From Bacillota bacterium (GTDB lineage: Bacteria > Bacillota > UBA4882 > UBA8346), in contig JAEZJQ010000126.1 of the NCBI GenBank assembly GCA_023436305.1, forward strand, positions 62,001 through 126,000: a stretch of 64,000 bases of DNA, in the 5' to 3' direction. The stretch's first letter is position 1, and every line of letters begins with the position of its first letter. The position numbers and the translations under genes are program-made. Positions 45,236 to 55,109 of this stretch are shown here, piece after piece. The notes beneath the pieces are model-generated. The model made no database searches. It had not been told where the DNA came from and was given only the letters and a program-made list of their open reading frames with translations.

Positions 45236-46213
45236 TCACTCCTTCCGGCGGCTGATTGAATTAAAGACTCCCACGGTTACAATGAGCAATAACCCCCGAA
45301 TGATATACTGGATAAATGCCGGTACCCCGGCAAAATTGAGAATGTTTCCGATGAATACAATGATCATAACTCCCGGTACAGTACCTAAAACACTGCCGAT
45401 TCCACCACCAATAACGCTGCCGCCCAAGACCACGGCCGTAACCGAGTCAAGACTGAAATTTTGGCCGACCAGGGGATCTCCGGACCTAATCCGGGCGGTT
45501 ATGAAAAGACCGGCTATAACCGCCATAATACTGGAAGCGATGAATGTCGTAAAAGTAGTTTTCGATACGCTGATCCCGCAAAAATGGGCATTATCCTTAC
45601 TATAGCCCACGGCGTACAGTTCCCTGCCCGGGCGGGTATAGTTCATCAACCACCAACATAAACCGGTAATCGCTATGCAAATCAAAAGGGCATTTGGAAA
45701 AACGGCAGTGGTTCCGGTAAAAAACGAGGCAAAACTCTCGGGAGCCAGTCCGTCGGGGGTTGGTAGAATAGCGAGCGTAACTCCTTTTACAACGGTCATG
45801 GTGGCCAAGGTCATCATGAAAGGATTAATGGAAAGTTTGGCAACCCCGTAACCATTTAAAACCCCCACAAGTATACCTGCAGCCAATGCGCCGGCCACGC
45901 CCAAAAAGATTGAGCCGGTGGCAGTCATAATCAAAGTGGCGATGGCGGTAGTCATGCTGATTGTGGAACCTACTGATAAATCCAACCCACCGTAAACCAC
46001 CACGGCTGTTTGTCCTAAAGCGACTATCAATAAAGCGGTAGCCTGCTGGATCAGGTTTGCGAGATTAAATCCACTGATGAAGCGGGGATTAATCAATACT
46101 CCGATAATCGATATCACCAGGCATATGGCATAAGCGGGCCAAAACATTCCCAAGGCGGTTCCAGGCCGGTACGTTTTAAAACCAAAACCCGCTAAGTTTT
46201 TTTTCGAAGTCAT
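45236..46213 (-). CDS. Sugar ABC transporter permease (RbsC-like), first of two
   Basis: 325 residues from ATG 46213, nine bases after GAGGTGA; its ATG overlaps the ATPase stop (ATGA). About eight to ten membrane segments. Motifs: VVVYGGLDLSVGSTISM, GVLNGYGVAKLSINPFMMTL and AVVLGGSVIGGGIGSVLGT, typical of the ribose/xylose/galactose class. It differs clearly from the second permease of the operon. Confidence 0.92.
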   Translation of the reverse strand: MTSKKNLAGFGFKTYRPGTALGMFWPAYAICLVISIIGVLINPRFISGFNLANLIQQATALLIVALGQTAVVVYGGLDLSVGSTISMTTAIATLIMTATGSIFLGVAGALAAGILVGVLNGYGVAKLSINPFMMTLATMTVVKGVTLAILPTPDGLAPESFASFFTGTTAVFPNALLICIAITGLCWWLMNYTRPGRELYAVGYSKDNAHFCGISVSKTTFTTFIASSIMAVIAGLFITARIRSGDPLVGQNFSLDSVTAVVLGGSVIGGGIGSVLGTVPGVMIIVFIGNILNFAGVPAFIQYIIRGLLLIVTVGVFNSISRRKE

Positions 46214-47715
46214 GTTTTTATTGTCACCTCTTCGGGCTCTATCCCCAGGGCTGCTCTCATAATTGATTCTTCCGTAGCTTGGTCGCGATCGATAAGTTTG
46301 GTAACGGCTCCCTGATACATTACGGCGATGCGATGGCACAATCCGATTAATTCGATCATTTCAGTGGAATATAAAATTACCGCAATGCCGTTTTTAGCCA
46401 ACTCATCAATGATTTCATATATCTCACATTTGGCTCCGATATCGACTCCCCGGGTAGGTTCCTCCAGCAATAAAACCTTTGCCCCGGTAGCCAAAATTTT
46501 TGCCAAAACCACCTTCTGTTGATTACCTCCACTTAAACTGGAGACCGGGTTTTCGAGTGAAGCAGCCTTGACTCGTAACTTCTCCATAAAGTCCAACGCG
46601 GTTTTCCGTTCATCTTTTTTTCGTATGAAGCCCAACCTTTTGGCTAAACTTACCCTTGAAAGAATAATGTTTTCCCGAATCGATAAATCCAATATCAAAC
46701 CCTCAATCTTGCGGTCACCGGGTACCATTCCCAAACCCATTCGCAGACTCCCGGCCGGATGATTTACGACATATTCTTGTTGATCAATTTTGATGCCGCC
46801 ACTTCGATAAGAACCCGTAAAGATTGACTGGAGCAATTCCCGTTGCCCCTGACCTTCCAAACCGGCCAGCCCAAGTATTTCTCCTTTACGCACTTCGAGA
46901 CACAAGTTATGAATTTTCTCGGTATTCAGGTTTTGGATGGCCAAGGCGGCACCACTGTGGCGAATGTTTGGCGGTGCGGGAAAAATCTGTCGCAACTCCC
47001 GTCCGATCATTAGTTTCACCACTTCGCCCCGGGATACATGATCTTTGGCTACGGTGCCGACTCTTTTCCCATCTTTCATCACCGTTATCCGATCCGCAAT
47101 TTCAAAGATCTCATCCATCTTGTGAGAGATATAGACGATGCTTTTCCCTTGATTCACCAGTTCATGAATGACTTCAAAAAGTTTAGCGACTTCTTTTGGC
47201 GCCAGACTCGAGGTCGGCTCGTCCATAATAATGATTTGCGCCCCGGATACTAAAGCCTTTGCAATTTCCACCATTTGCTGATCGGCGATACTTAACTCTC
47301 CCGTTGGCACCCTGGGGTCGCAATGAACACCCAACCTTGTCAAAACATTTCGAGATTGTTGCCAATCGGATTGCCAGCCAATCTGGAAAAATTGCCCCCA
47401 ATCGGCCGAAAACATCAAATTCTCCATCACACTCAAATTGCTATAGAGGGATAACTCTTGAAAGATACAGCTTACACCTTTTTTCCGGGCGTCCCTTGGC
47501 CCGGAAAAATTAACCGGGCTATCTTGAATGAATATCCGGCCGGAATCGGGTTGAAGCACACCGGCCAAGATTTTCATCAACGTTGATTTTCCGGCGCCAT
47601 TTTCCCCAACCAGCGCGTGGACCTCCGCTTGGCGGATTTCAAATCCAACATCATCAAGCGCGTTTACTCCACCGAAGGTCTTAAAAATATTCTCCATCGT
47701 AACCGGGGAGTTCAT
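46210..47715 (-). CDS. Sugar ABC transporter ATP-binding protein (RbsA/MglA-like)
   Basis: 501 residues with two ATPase domains, as usual for the family. First domain: Walker A GENGAGKST, signature GELSIADQQMVEIAKAL, Walker B IIIMDEPTSSL. Second domain: signature SSLSGGNQQKVVLAKIL and LLLEEPTRGVDIGAK, while its Walker A is degenerate (AGLEGQGQREL), again usual. It energises both permeases. Its ATG lies 63 bases after the binding protein gene. Confidence 0.93.
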   Translation of the reverse strand: MNSPVTMENIFKTFGGVNALDDVGFEIRQAEVHALVGENGAGKSTLMKILAGVLQPDSGRIFIQDSPVNFSGPRDARKKGVSCIFQELSLYSNLSVMENLMFSADWGQFFQIGWQSDWQQSRNVLTRLGVHCDPRVPTGELSIADQQMVEIAKALVSGAQIIIMDEPTSSLAPKEVAKLFEVIHELVNQGKSIVYISHKMDEIFEIADRITVMKDGKRVGTVAKDHVSRGEVVKLMIGRELRQIFPAPPNIRHSGAALAIQNLNTEKIHNLCLEVRKGEILGLAGLEGQGQRELLQSIFTGSYRSGGIKIDQQEYVVNHPAGSLRMGLGMVPGDRKIEGLILDLSIRENIILSRVSLAKRLGFIRKKDERKTALDFMEKLRVKAASLENPVSSLSGGNQQKVVLAKILATGAKVLLLEEPTRGVDIGAKCEIYEIIDELAKNGIAVILYSTEMIELIGLCHRIAVMYQGAVTKLIDRDQATEESIMRAALGIEPEEVTIKT

Positions 47716-47778
47716 TTTTCAACCTCACCTCTTTTGAAGAGGCGGGCCGCTTTCCGGAGCCCGCCTCGGCATGATGCA

Positions 47779-48843
47779 TTATTTATAAATCTCTTTAATT
47801 GTGGCGATGGGAAGATGGGAATCCAACCAATAACTATCTGAAAGGTCAGACGCTACCACTTGCTTGGCTTGTGTCTGATCAATGGGCGCAGGCCGTAATA
47901 CATAATCCCGGTAGACTTTTTCTCCTTTTAAAACTTTAACAGCAGCTTTTACGGCTTCGGCGCTAATCCAGGTCGGATATACCGGAGCGACGCTAGGAAA
48001 ATCATACTTTAACCAGGTTTTAACAAAACCGTTATTGGCTTCACCGGTCATTGGAACCAGTTTCCGGTTCGCATTGACAAAAGCTTCTACCGCACCTTGA
48101 GTCATGGCGCCACCACTCGACCATACTCCATTGATTACCGGATGAGCCGCCAATAGATTCTCTGTGGCCATTTTACCTTTATCGAAGGCCCAGTCGGCGA
48201 ATTCCTGCCCAATGACCTTAATTTTGGGGTACTTTTTCAAAACATTTTGAACTCCTTGCCATCTTTCTTGTTCCGCGCTATTTCCGGCAATCCCCCGGAG
48301 GGCGATGATATTTCCTTTGCCGCCAAGTTCTTTGGCCAGCCATCCCATACTGGCTTCCCCGAAATATACTTCGTCGCCTTGAATGGAAACCACATATTTA
48401 TCGGTTTTGGCGAAAGTGCTGAATAAAATAACCGGAATCCCCATCTTATAAGCTTTTTCGATGACCGGAACCAGCGCCGTCGGCGAAGCCGGGGTGATGA
48501 TTAGCGCATCAATACCTTTGGCCAACATATCTTCGACGTCGGAGATTTGTTTGGCGATATTGCCTTCGGCGTTCGTTACAATAAACTTGGAAATCTCGGG
48601 ATTCTTTGACGCTTCATACTCCGCTTCTTTAACCATTTGAACCCGCCAGGTATTTACCACCGAAATGTTGCTAAAACCAATGGTCCATCCTGGCTTCTTA
48701 ACCCATTTCGCGGTGTTAACGGATTTTGAGCCTTTGACAACTTCTACCCCGCCGGAAAATTGGGCCTTTTCTGCAAATGTATATTGGGTACTCATGATAA
48801 GTATTACGAACAGTAAGACTTTCAATATTGATTTTACTTTCAC
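47779..48843 (-). CDS. Sugar ABC transporter substrate-binding protein
   Basis: 354 residues. A signal peptide (about 1-24, ending TFAEK) precedes a periplasmic-binding-protein-like type 1 fold with IGFSNISVVNTWRVQMVKEA, LAKGIDALIITPASPTALVP and a later GVWSSGGAMTQGAVEAF. Nearest to the RbsB/TorT-like group. It has no lipobox cysteine, which is unusual for a Gram-positive cell and normal for a diderm. Binding specificity unknown. Confidence 0.88.
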   Translation of the reverse strand: MKVKSILKVLLFVILIMSTQYTFAEKAQFSGGVEVVKGSKSVNTAKWVKKPGWTIGFSNISVVNTWRVQMVKEAEYEASKNPEISKFIVTNAEGNIAKQISDVEDMLAKGIDALIITPASPTALVPVIEKAYKMGIPVILFSTFAKTDKYVVSIQGDEVYFGEASMGWLAKELGGKGNIIALRGIAGNSAEQERWQGVQNVLKKYPKIKVIGQEFADWAFDKGKMATENLLAAHPVINGVWSSGGAMTQGAVEAFVNANRKLVPMTGEANNGFVKTWLKYDFPSVAPVYPTWISAEAVKAAVKVLKGEKVYRDYVLRPAPIDQTQAKQVVASDLSDSYWLDSHLPIATIKEIYK

Positions 48844-48893
48844 ACTAATCCCCTCTTTTCAGTATTATAAGATCCAAGGTTCCTAGACTCTTT

Positions 48894-49874
48894 TTAATTG
48901 GCTGCGCTGCGACGCCTGTACATTGTCATCGCCGCTATGATAATCCCCCCTTGTAAGATTAGTTTTACGGGATATCCGAGGTTGAACATGGTAAAAAGAC
49001 TTAACAATAACAGCAAGAAATACGCGCCGGCGGCACTGCCGGTAACGTTTCCCGCCCCGCCTTCAAGGCGAGTGCCTCCAATGACTACGGCGGCTATAGA
49101 ATTCATCATATAGTCGTCCCCCAACCCCAAAGCACCCGTTCCGATATATCCCGATAACATAACGCCAGCCAAGGAAGCCGTAATTCCGCAGCATATATGA
49201 GAAATAACAGTCACATCACTGGTGCGGACCGCGGACATGAAAGCTGCCCGAGGATTTCCTCCGGTAGCGAAGAGCATTCTCCCCAAATTCGTTTTAGTCA
49301 AAATGAAATGAACCAGAAGAGTCACCCCCATCCAGACGATAAAAGCCACCGGTATCATGAAAAGTTTTCCCGCCCCCAAAAACCTCACCATACCGGATAC
49401 CGATCCTCCCGGGGCCCCTTTGCTCAACATTAATGTAATTCCTTGAACCGACAACATTGTTCCCATCGTCATAATGAGCGGTGAAATTCGAAACTTGGCA
49501 ATCCCTATACCGTTAATCCATCCGATCAATGCTCCCACCATAAGGCAGAGAAGAATTCCAACGACAGCCATTGCGCCGTTCGTAAAAAGCGGTTTTGCTA
49601 AAATTACATTTACCAACCCCATTGTGGCGCCCACCGATAAATCAAAACTCCCCGCAATAATTGTCGCAGTCTGTCCGGCGGCCGCCACCCCCAAAGGAGC
49701 GGTCTGGCGTAACAAATTCAACAAATGATTACCGGTGATAAATCCAGGCAGAAAAACGGCGCAAATTACCAAGATCAAGCCCAGTAAAAAGTATACGCTA
49801 TAATTGCGAAACGCGTTGCCAAGGTTAGTCAGGATGAAATGTTTGTTTTGATTTATCGAAGCTTGAATGCCCAT
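48894..49874 (-). CDS. Sugar ABC transporter permease (RbsC-like), second of two
   Basis: 326 residues. Motifs: TIIAGSFDLSVGATMGL, GWINGIGIAKFRISPLIMTM and AAVVIGGTRLEGGAGNVTGS, parallel to those of the other permease but clearly divergent. First structural gene after the regulator; 27 bases separate them. With one ATPase and one binding protein in the operon, the two permeases probably form a heterodimer. Confidence 0.92.
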   Translation of the reverse strand: MGIQASINQNKHFILTNLGNAFRNYSVYFLLGLILVICAVFLPGFITGNHLLNLLRQTAPLGVAAAGQTATIIAGSFDLSVGATMGLVNVILAKPLFTNGAMAVVGILLCLMVGALIGWINGIGIAKFRISPLIMTMGTMLSVQGITLMLSKGAPGGSVSGMVRFLGAGKLFMIPVAFIVWMGVTLLVHFILTKTNLGRMLFATGGNPRAAFMSAVRTSDVTVISHICCGITASLAGVMLSGYIGTGALGLGDDYMMNSIAAVVIGGTRLEGGAGNVTGSAAGAYFLLLLLSLFTMFNLGYPVKLILQGGIIIAAMTMYRRRSAAN

Positions 49875-49901
49875 CGGAATCCTCCTTACAAAGTCAAAGA
49901 G

Positions 49902-50876
49902 TTAAAACACCAATTTCATCTTGCTTTTCAGCAAATCATGCTCAATTTGTTCCAAATGGAGATTGTCCAGGATTTCGTGAAGAATATTATCGATGGCCCG
50001 ATCGGCTGTCAGTCTTACAATTGCAGTCCGGCTTAACTCTTCCGTGATATCCATATTGATGTTATGAGTCAGCGATAATGTTTTTAGCTTGTTATACCCA
50101 ATCGGAAAATTTAGCGTCGAACTGTGCCAAATGGTTCCATCAATCACTTCATCAACGATCATATCCGGAAAGGATAAATAGCTACCTTCAATCAACGTAA
50201 TGTTTTCCTTGCCAAACTCAATGGATGTTAAATACTCATGGTCGGGGGAGGAACGGTCAATTCCCAGCCGTTTAATATCCGAAAGGTTGTCAATATCATT
50301 TCGGGTTAATACAACTACGGAGTCGAATTTATGATATGAATTCTTTTCAAATAGAATACTTTTTGAAAAAATCTGATCTTTTTGGGTGGCAATATCTACG
50401 GCGTATTCGGACATTAACGTAAAATCACAGCGATTGCTTTTTAATAAATCCAGCCGGTTTTTGGCGCCATCAAGAAAAATGAAATTAAACGGGAGTCCGG
50501 ATTGATCAAACCTCGCCCTGATTGCCGCGGCAATCAGGCGGAACTCTTTATTCGAGGGGAGGGGCATGGCCCCGATGATGGTTTTATTACCAATGAACCG
50601 GCAAAGCAGTGGAAGATTTTTGGCAATCAGAAAGGTTCCCTGATGACCCCTGGCTTCCAAACAAATGGCACCCGTTTCCTCGAAAACGGCAAGTATTTTC
50701 TGGACTGTCCCGAATCCGATATCATGTTGGGCGGCCAATTGTTGGGTGGTCGGAATCCGTTCCTGAACCGGCCAGGAAATCATGGCCGAAGCGATTTCCC
50801 GAGCTACGGCAAGATTACGGACGGACAATTGTTTAAACTGTTCAATTTCTTCAATCGGTGTTTTGGGATGACTCAT
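49902..50876 (-). CDS. YhfZ-like transcriptional regulator
   Basis: 324 residues. The N-terminal 90 form a GntR-like winged helix (RIPTTQQLAAQHDIGFGTVQ). The rest resembles the YhfZ C-terminal domain, which has a fold like a periplasmic binding protein: IIGAMPLPSNKEFRLIAAA, FTLMSEYAVDIA and KRLGIDRSSPDHE. E. coli yhfZ sits in a cluster with php (yhfV), a phosphotriesterase homologue, and a phosphotriesterase homologue is in this operon too. It likely senses the pathway's substrate and controls the operon. Confidence 0.8.
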   Translation of the reverse strand: MSHPKTPIEEIEQFKQLSVRNLAVAREIASAMISWPVQERIPTTQQLAAQHDIGFGTVQKILAVFEETGAICLEARGHQGTFLIAKNLPLLCRFIGNKTIIGAMPLPSNKEFRLIAAAIRARFDQSGLPFNFIFLDGAKNRLDLLKSNRCDFTLMSEYAVDIATQKDQIFSKSILFEKNSYHKFDSVVVLTRNDIDNLSDIKRLGIDRSSPDHEYLTSIEFGKENITLIEGSYLSFPDMIVDEVIDGTIWHSSTLNFPIGYNKLKTLSLTHNINMDITEELSRTAIVRLTADRAIDNILHEILDNLHLEQIEHDLLKSKMKLVF

Positions 50877-51285
50877 TTTGATAACCTCGTCTATGTATTT
50901 TTTTAAAATACCTATTGTTCAATTTTCAGTTTCCTGTAAATTGTATTGTGATGATCAATTAGACGTACACTTGTAAAAATCCTTCTTTTTATAAAATTTT
51001 TTTAGTGTGTTTTTCGTAAAAAGGAATTATAAAATTATCCTTTTTTGATCCCAGAGCGATCTGGTACCGGGCGGAAACATGTGCCCGATGGCCGATAAAC
51101 AAATCATTCAAAGAACTTCATCCCAGTGGGCCGGGTCCGGATTTACACCAATCAATAACTGATGATCCAGATTTAATTCCTTACTTAAAAAGAAAAACCT
51201 TCCAATACAAAGGAGGGAAGGTTAAAGTACATACATTGGAAGGCAAGGTGGATTTATTTTAATTCATCATAAAATCAATACCAAG
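50877..51285. other. Gap upstream of the sugar operon, possibly with decayed coding DNA
   Basis: About 410 bases. The left part is AT-rich and must hold the operon promoter. From about 51048 to 51263 a + strand frame stays open without a start codon, and another frame reads CPMADKQIIQRTSSQWAG before a stop; both may be gene debris. A terminator for the rhodanese gene lies at 51187-51223. Confidence 0.35.
51187..51223 (-). terminator. Intrinsic terminator after the rhodanese gene
   Basis: On the - strand, AACCTTCC (51223-51216) pairs with GGAAGGTT (51203-51196) and is followed by TTTCTTTTT. Confidence 0.75.
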
Positions 51286-51693
51286 TCATTGGCCGGTTTC
51301 TACCTCATATGGCCAATTAAAGATGCCGCCCAAATCGTAAACATGGGTATATCCAAGGCCAATAAGTTTATCTGCCGCTATTTTGCTTCGCCGCCCACTC
51401 CGGCAATAAATAAAAATCGTTTCGTGTTTCGCGGGGATCTTAGCCTCCACTGCTTGTTCCAGTTGGTCAACCGGAATTAAAATACTCCCGGGAATGTGCT
51501 GTTCGGCATATTCTTCCGGAGTCCGGACATCCAGTAAGATAATCCTTGCCTCCGCTTCCAGGCGTTTTTTTGCTTCCGCCGGGCTGATGGTCCGGTATTC
51601 GACAGGTGGCGCCGGACTGGAATTATTTTGAGCCAATAAATAATTGAAACCGGCTCCGAATATTGCCACGATTACGAAGATGAATATCTTCAT
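51286..51693 (-). CDS. Secreted or membrane-anchored rhodanese-domain protein
   Basis: 135 residues. An N-terminal hydrophobic segment (3-21) is followed by a single rhodanese domain: LLDVRTPEEYAEQHIPGS and the active-site loop IYCRSGRRS with Cys at about residue 97, then GLGYTHVYDLGGIFNWP. Such proteins move sulfane sulfur or handle redox stress outside the cytoplasm. Separate from the membrane protein upstream by 80 bases. Confidence 0.88.
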   Translation of the reverse strand: MKIFIFVIVAIFGAGFNYLLAQNNSSPAPPVEYRTISPAEAKKRLEAEARIILLDVRTPEEYAEQHIPGSILIPVDQLEQAVEAKIPAKHETIFIYCRSGRRSKIAADKLIGLGYTHVYDLGGIFNWPYEVETGQ

Positions 51694-51773
51694 GAAAATA
51701 ACCTCACACCCTACTGGATTTCTAATTTAACAAACGGAAATAATGCGGGTTGGTTCCAATATAATCATATAAA

Positions 51774-52310
51774 TCATTTTCCTAAAAAAACTCCCGCTAT
51801 ACTCATTAATATGATGAAACCCACTCCAATCCCCATCAACACATTCCATTTTTTAGCCGGTTTTTGATACCAGTAAAAAAACGCTAACGAAAACAACAGC
51901 GTTTGGAAAATCACCTCGGGTAAACCCAGTAAATGATAGCTTAGCGGCAGTTTGGTATAAATCAAACCCTCAATGGAACCGGGCGTAGGACCTGCCGTCC
52001 CGAAAACGGCGAATCCCAGAAAGATCAGCCATAATTTAAACCAGCCCCGGTTGGTTTTCAAAAAGAAATCTTTCACCGGCCACAATGCCAACGCAAACAC
52101 AATCCCCCGAATGATCTGAAGTGACGGCCCGGCTGCCACCCAGGGTGAATCCGTCGGGCGCATGAATGCGGAAAGCATTGTTTTTACAAAAGCCTCCCGG
52201 TAATCCAACAGATTTAAAGCAAGTATACCGGCGATAAAATACGTAATGATATGGCATGCGGATACCCGCCACCAGAATTGAACCCATGATGTTTTTTGAT
52301 TTTCTTGCAT
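51774..52310 (-). CDS. Integral membrane protein of unknown function
   Basis: 178 residues with about five membrane segments and the motifs MRPTDSPWVAAGPSLQIIRG and FGTAGPTPGSIEGLIYTKLP. I do not recognise a named family with confidence. It is followed on the same strand by the rhodanese gene. Confidence 0.65.
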   Translation of the reverse strand: MQENQKTSWVQFWWRVSACHIITYFIAGILALNLLDYREAFVKTMLSAFMRPTDSPWVAAGPSLQIIRGIVFALALWPVKDFFLKTNRGWFKLWLIFLGFAVFGTAGPTPGSIEGLIYTKLPLSYHLLGLPEVIFQTLLFSLAFFYWYQKPAKKWNVLMGIGVGFIILMSIAGVFLGK

Positions 52311-52455
52311 TGGAATCCCCCTTTTGTTTTATATAATCACCATGTACTGTTTATCTTTATCATATCATTGGAGTAAGGATCGGGCATCCGCCGAAAGGCT
52401 GATTTCTTAATCATTAAAAATGCTGAGTTTTTATCGTAACCGTTGTTACCCGTTC

Positions 52456-52495
52456 CTAAAAAGAAACGGCGCCGCAAATCAATGCAGCACCGTTT
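52456..52495 (-). terminator. Intrinsic terminator after the cellulase gene
   Basis: On the - strand, AAACGGTGC (52495-52487) pairs with GCGCCGTTT (52472-52464), with one wobble, followed by CTTTTTA. It lies about 30 bases after the stop. Confidence 0.65.
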
Positions 52496-52526
52496 TCATT
52501 CAATGATGGCGATGGATTAATTGTGA

Positions 52527-55109
52527 TTAGGGCTCTATCCCCCAGTTAAGCGCTCCGGAGACATATCCGGTCACTTTGGTCCAGTCAACGTAATTGGTAG
52601 CCGAAGAGTTAAAGCTATAATCATTGGTTTGGGTGTAATTCGACCAATCGCTCTTGGCAAGTCTCGCTTGAATTGTGGTGCTCCCACCAGCCGCCAGATT
52701 TCCGGCTCCGCTGGTGAAGCCGATTTCCACATAAGTATCAGCGCCGGTTTTAGTGGTATTCATGGTGAAGAAGGCGCCGGTTATGTTCCCGGAGCCGATA
52801 GGTGTATAATCGCAATAGAAGTTCTGTGATTTAGCGCCGTCAATCGTATAATAATAACGAATTTTTACATTGGATAAGGCAATGGCGCTGGTTCCGGTAT
52901 TCATCAACCGGATATTCAAATAAATCTGATTGATGGTGGCGGCAGTGCTTTGATTATAGAATTGCACCGTAATATTCCCGGTAGTCGGAACCGGAGTTGG
53001 AGTGGCCGGAGGTGGTGTCGCCGTTTTAACCGGAGTTGCGGTTACAACAGGAGTTGCGGTTGCTACCGGGGTTGCGGTAGGAACCGGGGTAGCCGTCGGG
53101 GTTCCGGTTACTGTCGCGGTAGGCCGCGGTGTCGTATTACCCCCCGGAGGCTCCTCTCCCCAAAGTAACACACCATTGTCATAGATTGGAATATAAGGTG
53201 TCATACCGGCAAAGGACTTGGCGTCGTAATCCGGCGGTCCGGTTAAACCTTGGTAGGACCAGTCGTTGGAGGTTCCACCGGCGCCGTTGGGAAATTTGAT
53301 ACTGACATTGGCTTCTTTCTCGCACAACTGCCATTCGGCAGGCATAAGCTTGGTTCCGGTGAAATCAAGCACAAAATAATAAATATTGCCGGACCATTGT
53401 TTCAGGGCTGAAACGGTGGCGCCCTCGTTGGTTCCCAAGGTGATGATAACGTCGTTTACGGTATAACCACTTTCGAATACTTCGGTCAGATCCATAAAGT
53501 AACGGGCGGAGAGTTTATCCTTCATCGCCGGCGGCCAGGCTGAACGGTTGTTGACTTGGAAAAGCAAGTTTAGGGTGCCATAGCCTTCATAAACAATCCA
53601 GCCGCGTACAAAATACTCGTTCAGGGTGTCTTCCGCGGGGCGGAAGTCTGACGGTTGAGGCCAGTTGACCAACGGGGTTCCGCCGTATAATCCGTACATT
53701 CTGGCCAGGGAGCCGACAAAACCGGCGTTATAATCCGTGGCTACTTCGTTTAATGTGTAATCGGTGACATCGTCTGCCCAAGCGTCGTTGGAACCCGGTC
53801 CACCGACCAGCGCGCCATAGAGAATATGACGGTGGAATGACGGTACCGATGGCATGCTCAGCCAGGAACCATGGGCAGTCCGGTGATGCGGATGCTGAGG
53901 TGCATTGGCTCCGAAGCCCACTTCGTAACTGCCGCCACGTGGGTTATCGCCTAGGGCATAATTAATCTGGCGTTCAGCGAACTCACGGTAGGCTTGCTTC
54001 TTGGAGGCAGTTCCCACAGTGGCGTCATCCGCCCATACAAAGGCCAAAAAGGCCGCCGTGGAAGCATAGCGCAACGATCCCCATTGAGACAGCCAGGCCA
54101 AACCGCCCGGTGTATAAGTGAGGCCGCCGTTTGGCATCCACCAATCCAAGTTTGACTCCACCGCTTGGGCATATCCCGCGTCCTTGGTAATCTGCCCCAG
54201 CTTGATGGCCGCCCCGTAACTTACATCGTCCCAGCAGTGGGTGTGATGGCCACCCAGTGAGGTGGTGGGTATGTAAGACTTGGCCTTGTTCAGGTAAGTA
54301 GTGTCGTTGGTCTTCAGGTAGAGCCAGACAGCCCCCCAGGTCAGGTCGTCCAGATAACCGCCGGATTGGTAAAAGTTATCCAAAGGGTTCTTGCCCCGGT
54401 AAGTGTCGGCGAAGTTAAAGAGTTGTTTGGCGTGAGTCAGGCAAGTGGCAGCGTAAGCCGGATCGGTGGGTTCGAAGATGATTGAAGCAATAGCCAGAGC
54501 CGCAGCGGTCATACCGGCCACATCCGAACCAGGGGTATTTTCGTCAACCTTAAATGATTTCCGGTCGGTCAGGTGTTCAAGCAGTTCATGTGGAGCCCAG
54601 ACGGAATGGTCGGACTCCCCATAGCCACAGTCATAGTAAAATACGTTGGCGCTGGGGTGGGCTTTGATAAAGTAGTCGGTGGCCCACTTGATCTCATCGA
54701 GGATTACATTCAATTGACCGGAGTTCTGGAAAGCGCTACGGTATTCATAGACCGCCCAGCCCAGTTGAGCCGCGGCATAAGCCATGGGATGGCCGAACTT
54801 GACTCCGTCCCCGGCGTCCGCCCAGCCGCCGGTGAGATCCAGTCCGACATCCGCGCCGTCGGTCATGGCCGCATCTGTCCGATAAGGCAACAGATAATTA
54901 TCGGGTAAATTCCCCAGGCGATTGGCCTTGTAAAAGAGGAGCGATTTTTGCAGCGCTTCCCCATAGTTGTAGTAAGCGCCACCGGCGCGAGGTGAAGTGG
55001 CGGCCCGCAGATTCGGAACACCAATGAACGCAACAGCCAACAAAAGAACCAGAACCACCGTCGCGATTATTCGCGCTACTTTTGTGTTCAATTGTTTCAT
55101 TTTTTTCAT
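52527..55109 (-). CDS. GH9 endoglucanase with CBM3c and a second CBM3, secreted
   Basis: 860 residues; ATG follows GGAGAAAAGGAA. A long signal peptide (about 1-36), then the GH9 catalytic domain (about 40-475) with catalytic D98/D101 in GGWADAGDGVKFG, HPHHRTAHGSW near 400 and general acid E455 in NEVATDYNAGF. A CBM3c-like domain follows (about 500-645), then a Pro/Thr-rich linker (about 655-705) and a second CBM3 (about 710-860). GH9-CBM3c enzymes degrade cellulose processively. No dockerin or surface-anchor motif is seen, so it acts free. Confidence 0.93.
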   Translation of the reverse strand: MKKMKQLNTKVARIIATVVLVLLLAVAFIGVPNLRAATSPRAGGAYYNYGEALQKSLLFYKANRLGNLPDNYLLPYRTDAAMTDGADVGLDLTGGWADAGDGVKFGHPMAYAAAQLGWAVYEYRSAFQNSGQLNVILDEIKWATDYFIKAHPSANVFYYDCGYGESDHSVWAPHELLEHLTDRKSFKVDENTPGSDVAGMTAAALAIASIIFEPTDPAYAATCLTHAKQLFNFADTYRGKNPLDNFYQSGGYLDDLTWGAVWLYLKTNDTTYLNKAKSYIPTTSLGGHHTHCWDDVSYGAAIKLGQITKDAGYAQAVESNLDWWMPNGGLTYTPGGLAWLSQWGSLRYASTAAFLAFVWADDATVGTASKKQAYREFAERQINYALGDNPRGGSYEVGFGANAPQHPHHRTAHGSWLSMPSVPSFHRHILYGALVGGPGSNDAWADDVTDYTLNEVATDYNAGFVGSLARMYGLYGGTPLVNWPQPSDFRPAEDTLNEYFVRGWIVYEGYGTLNLLFQVNNRSAWPPAMKDKLSARYFMDLTEVFESGYTVNDVIITLGTNEGATVSALKQWSGNIYYFVLDFTGTKLMPAEWQLCEKEANVSIKFPNGAGGTSNDWSYQGLTGPPDYDAKSFAGMTPYIPIYDNGVLLWGEEPPGGNTTPRPTATVTGTPTATPVPTATPVATATPVVTATPVKTATPPPATPTPVPTTGNITVQFYNQSTAATINQIYLNIRLMNTGTSAIALSNVKIRYYYTIDGAKSQNFYCDYTPIGSGNITGAFFTMNTTKTGADTYVEIGFTSGAGNLAAGGSTTIQARLAKSDWSNYTQTNDYSFNSSATNYVDWTKVTGYVSGALNWGIEP

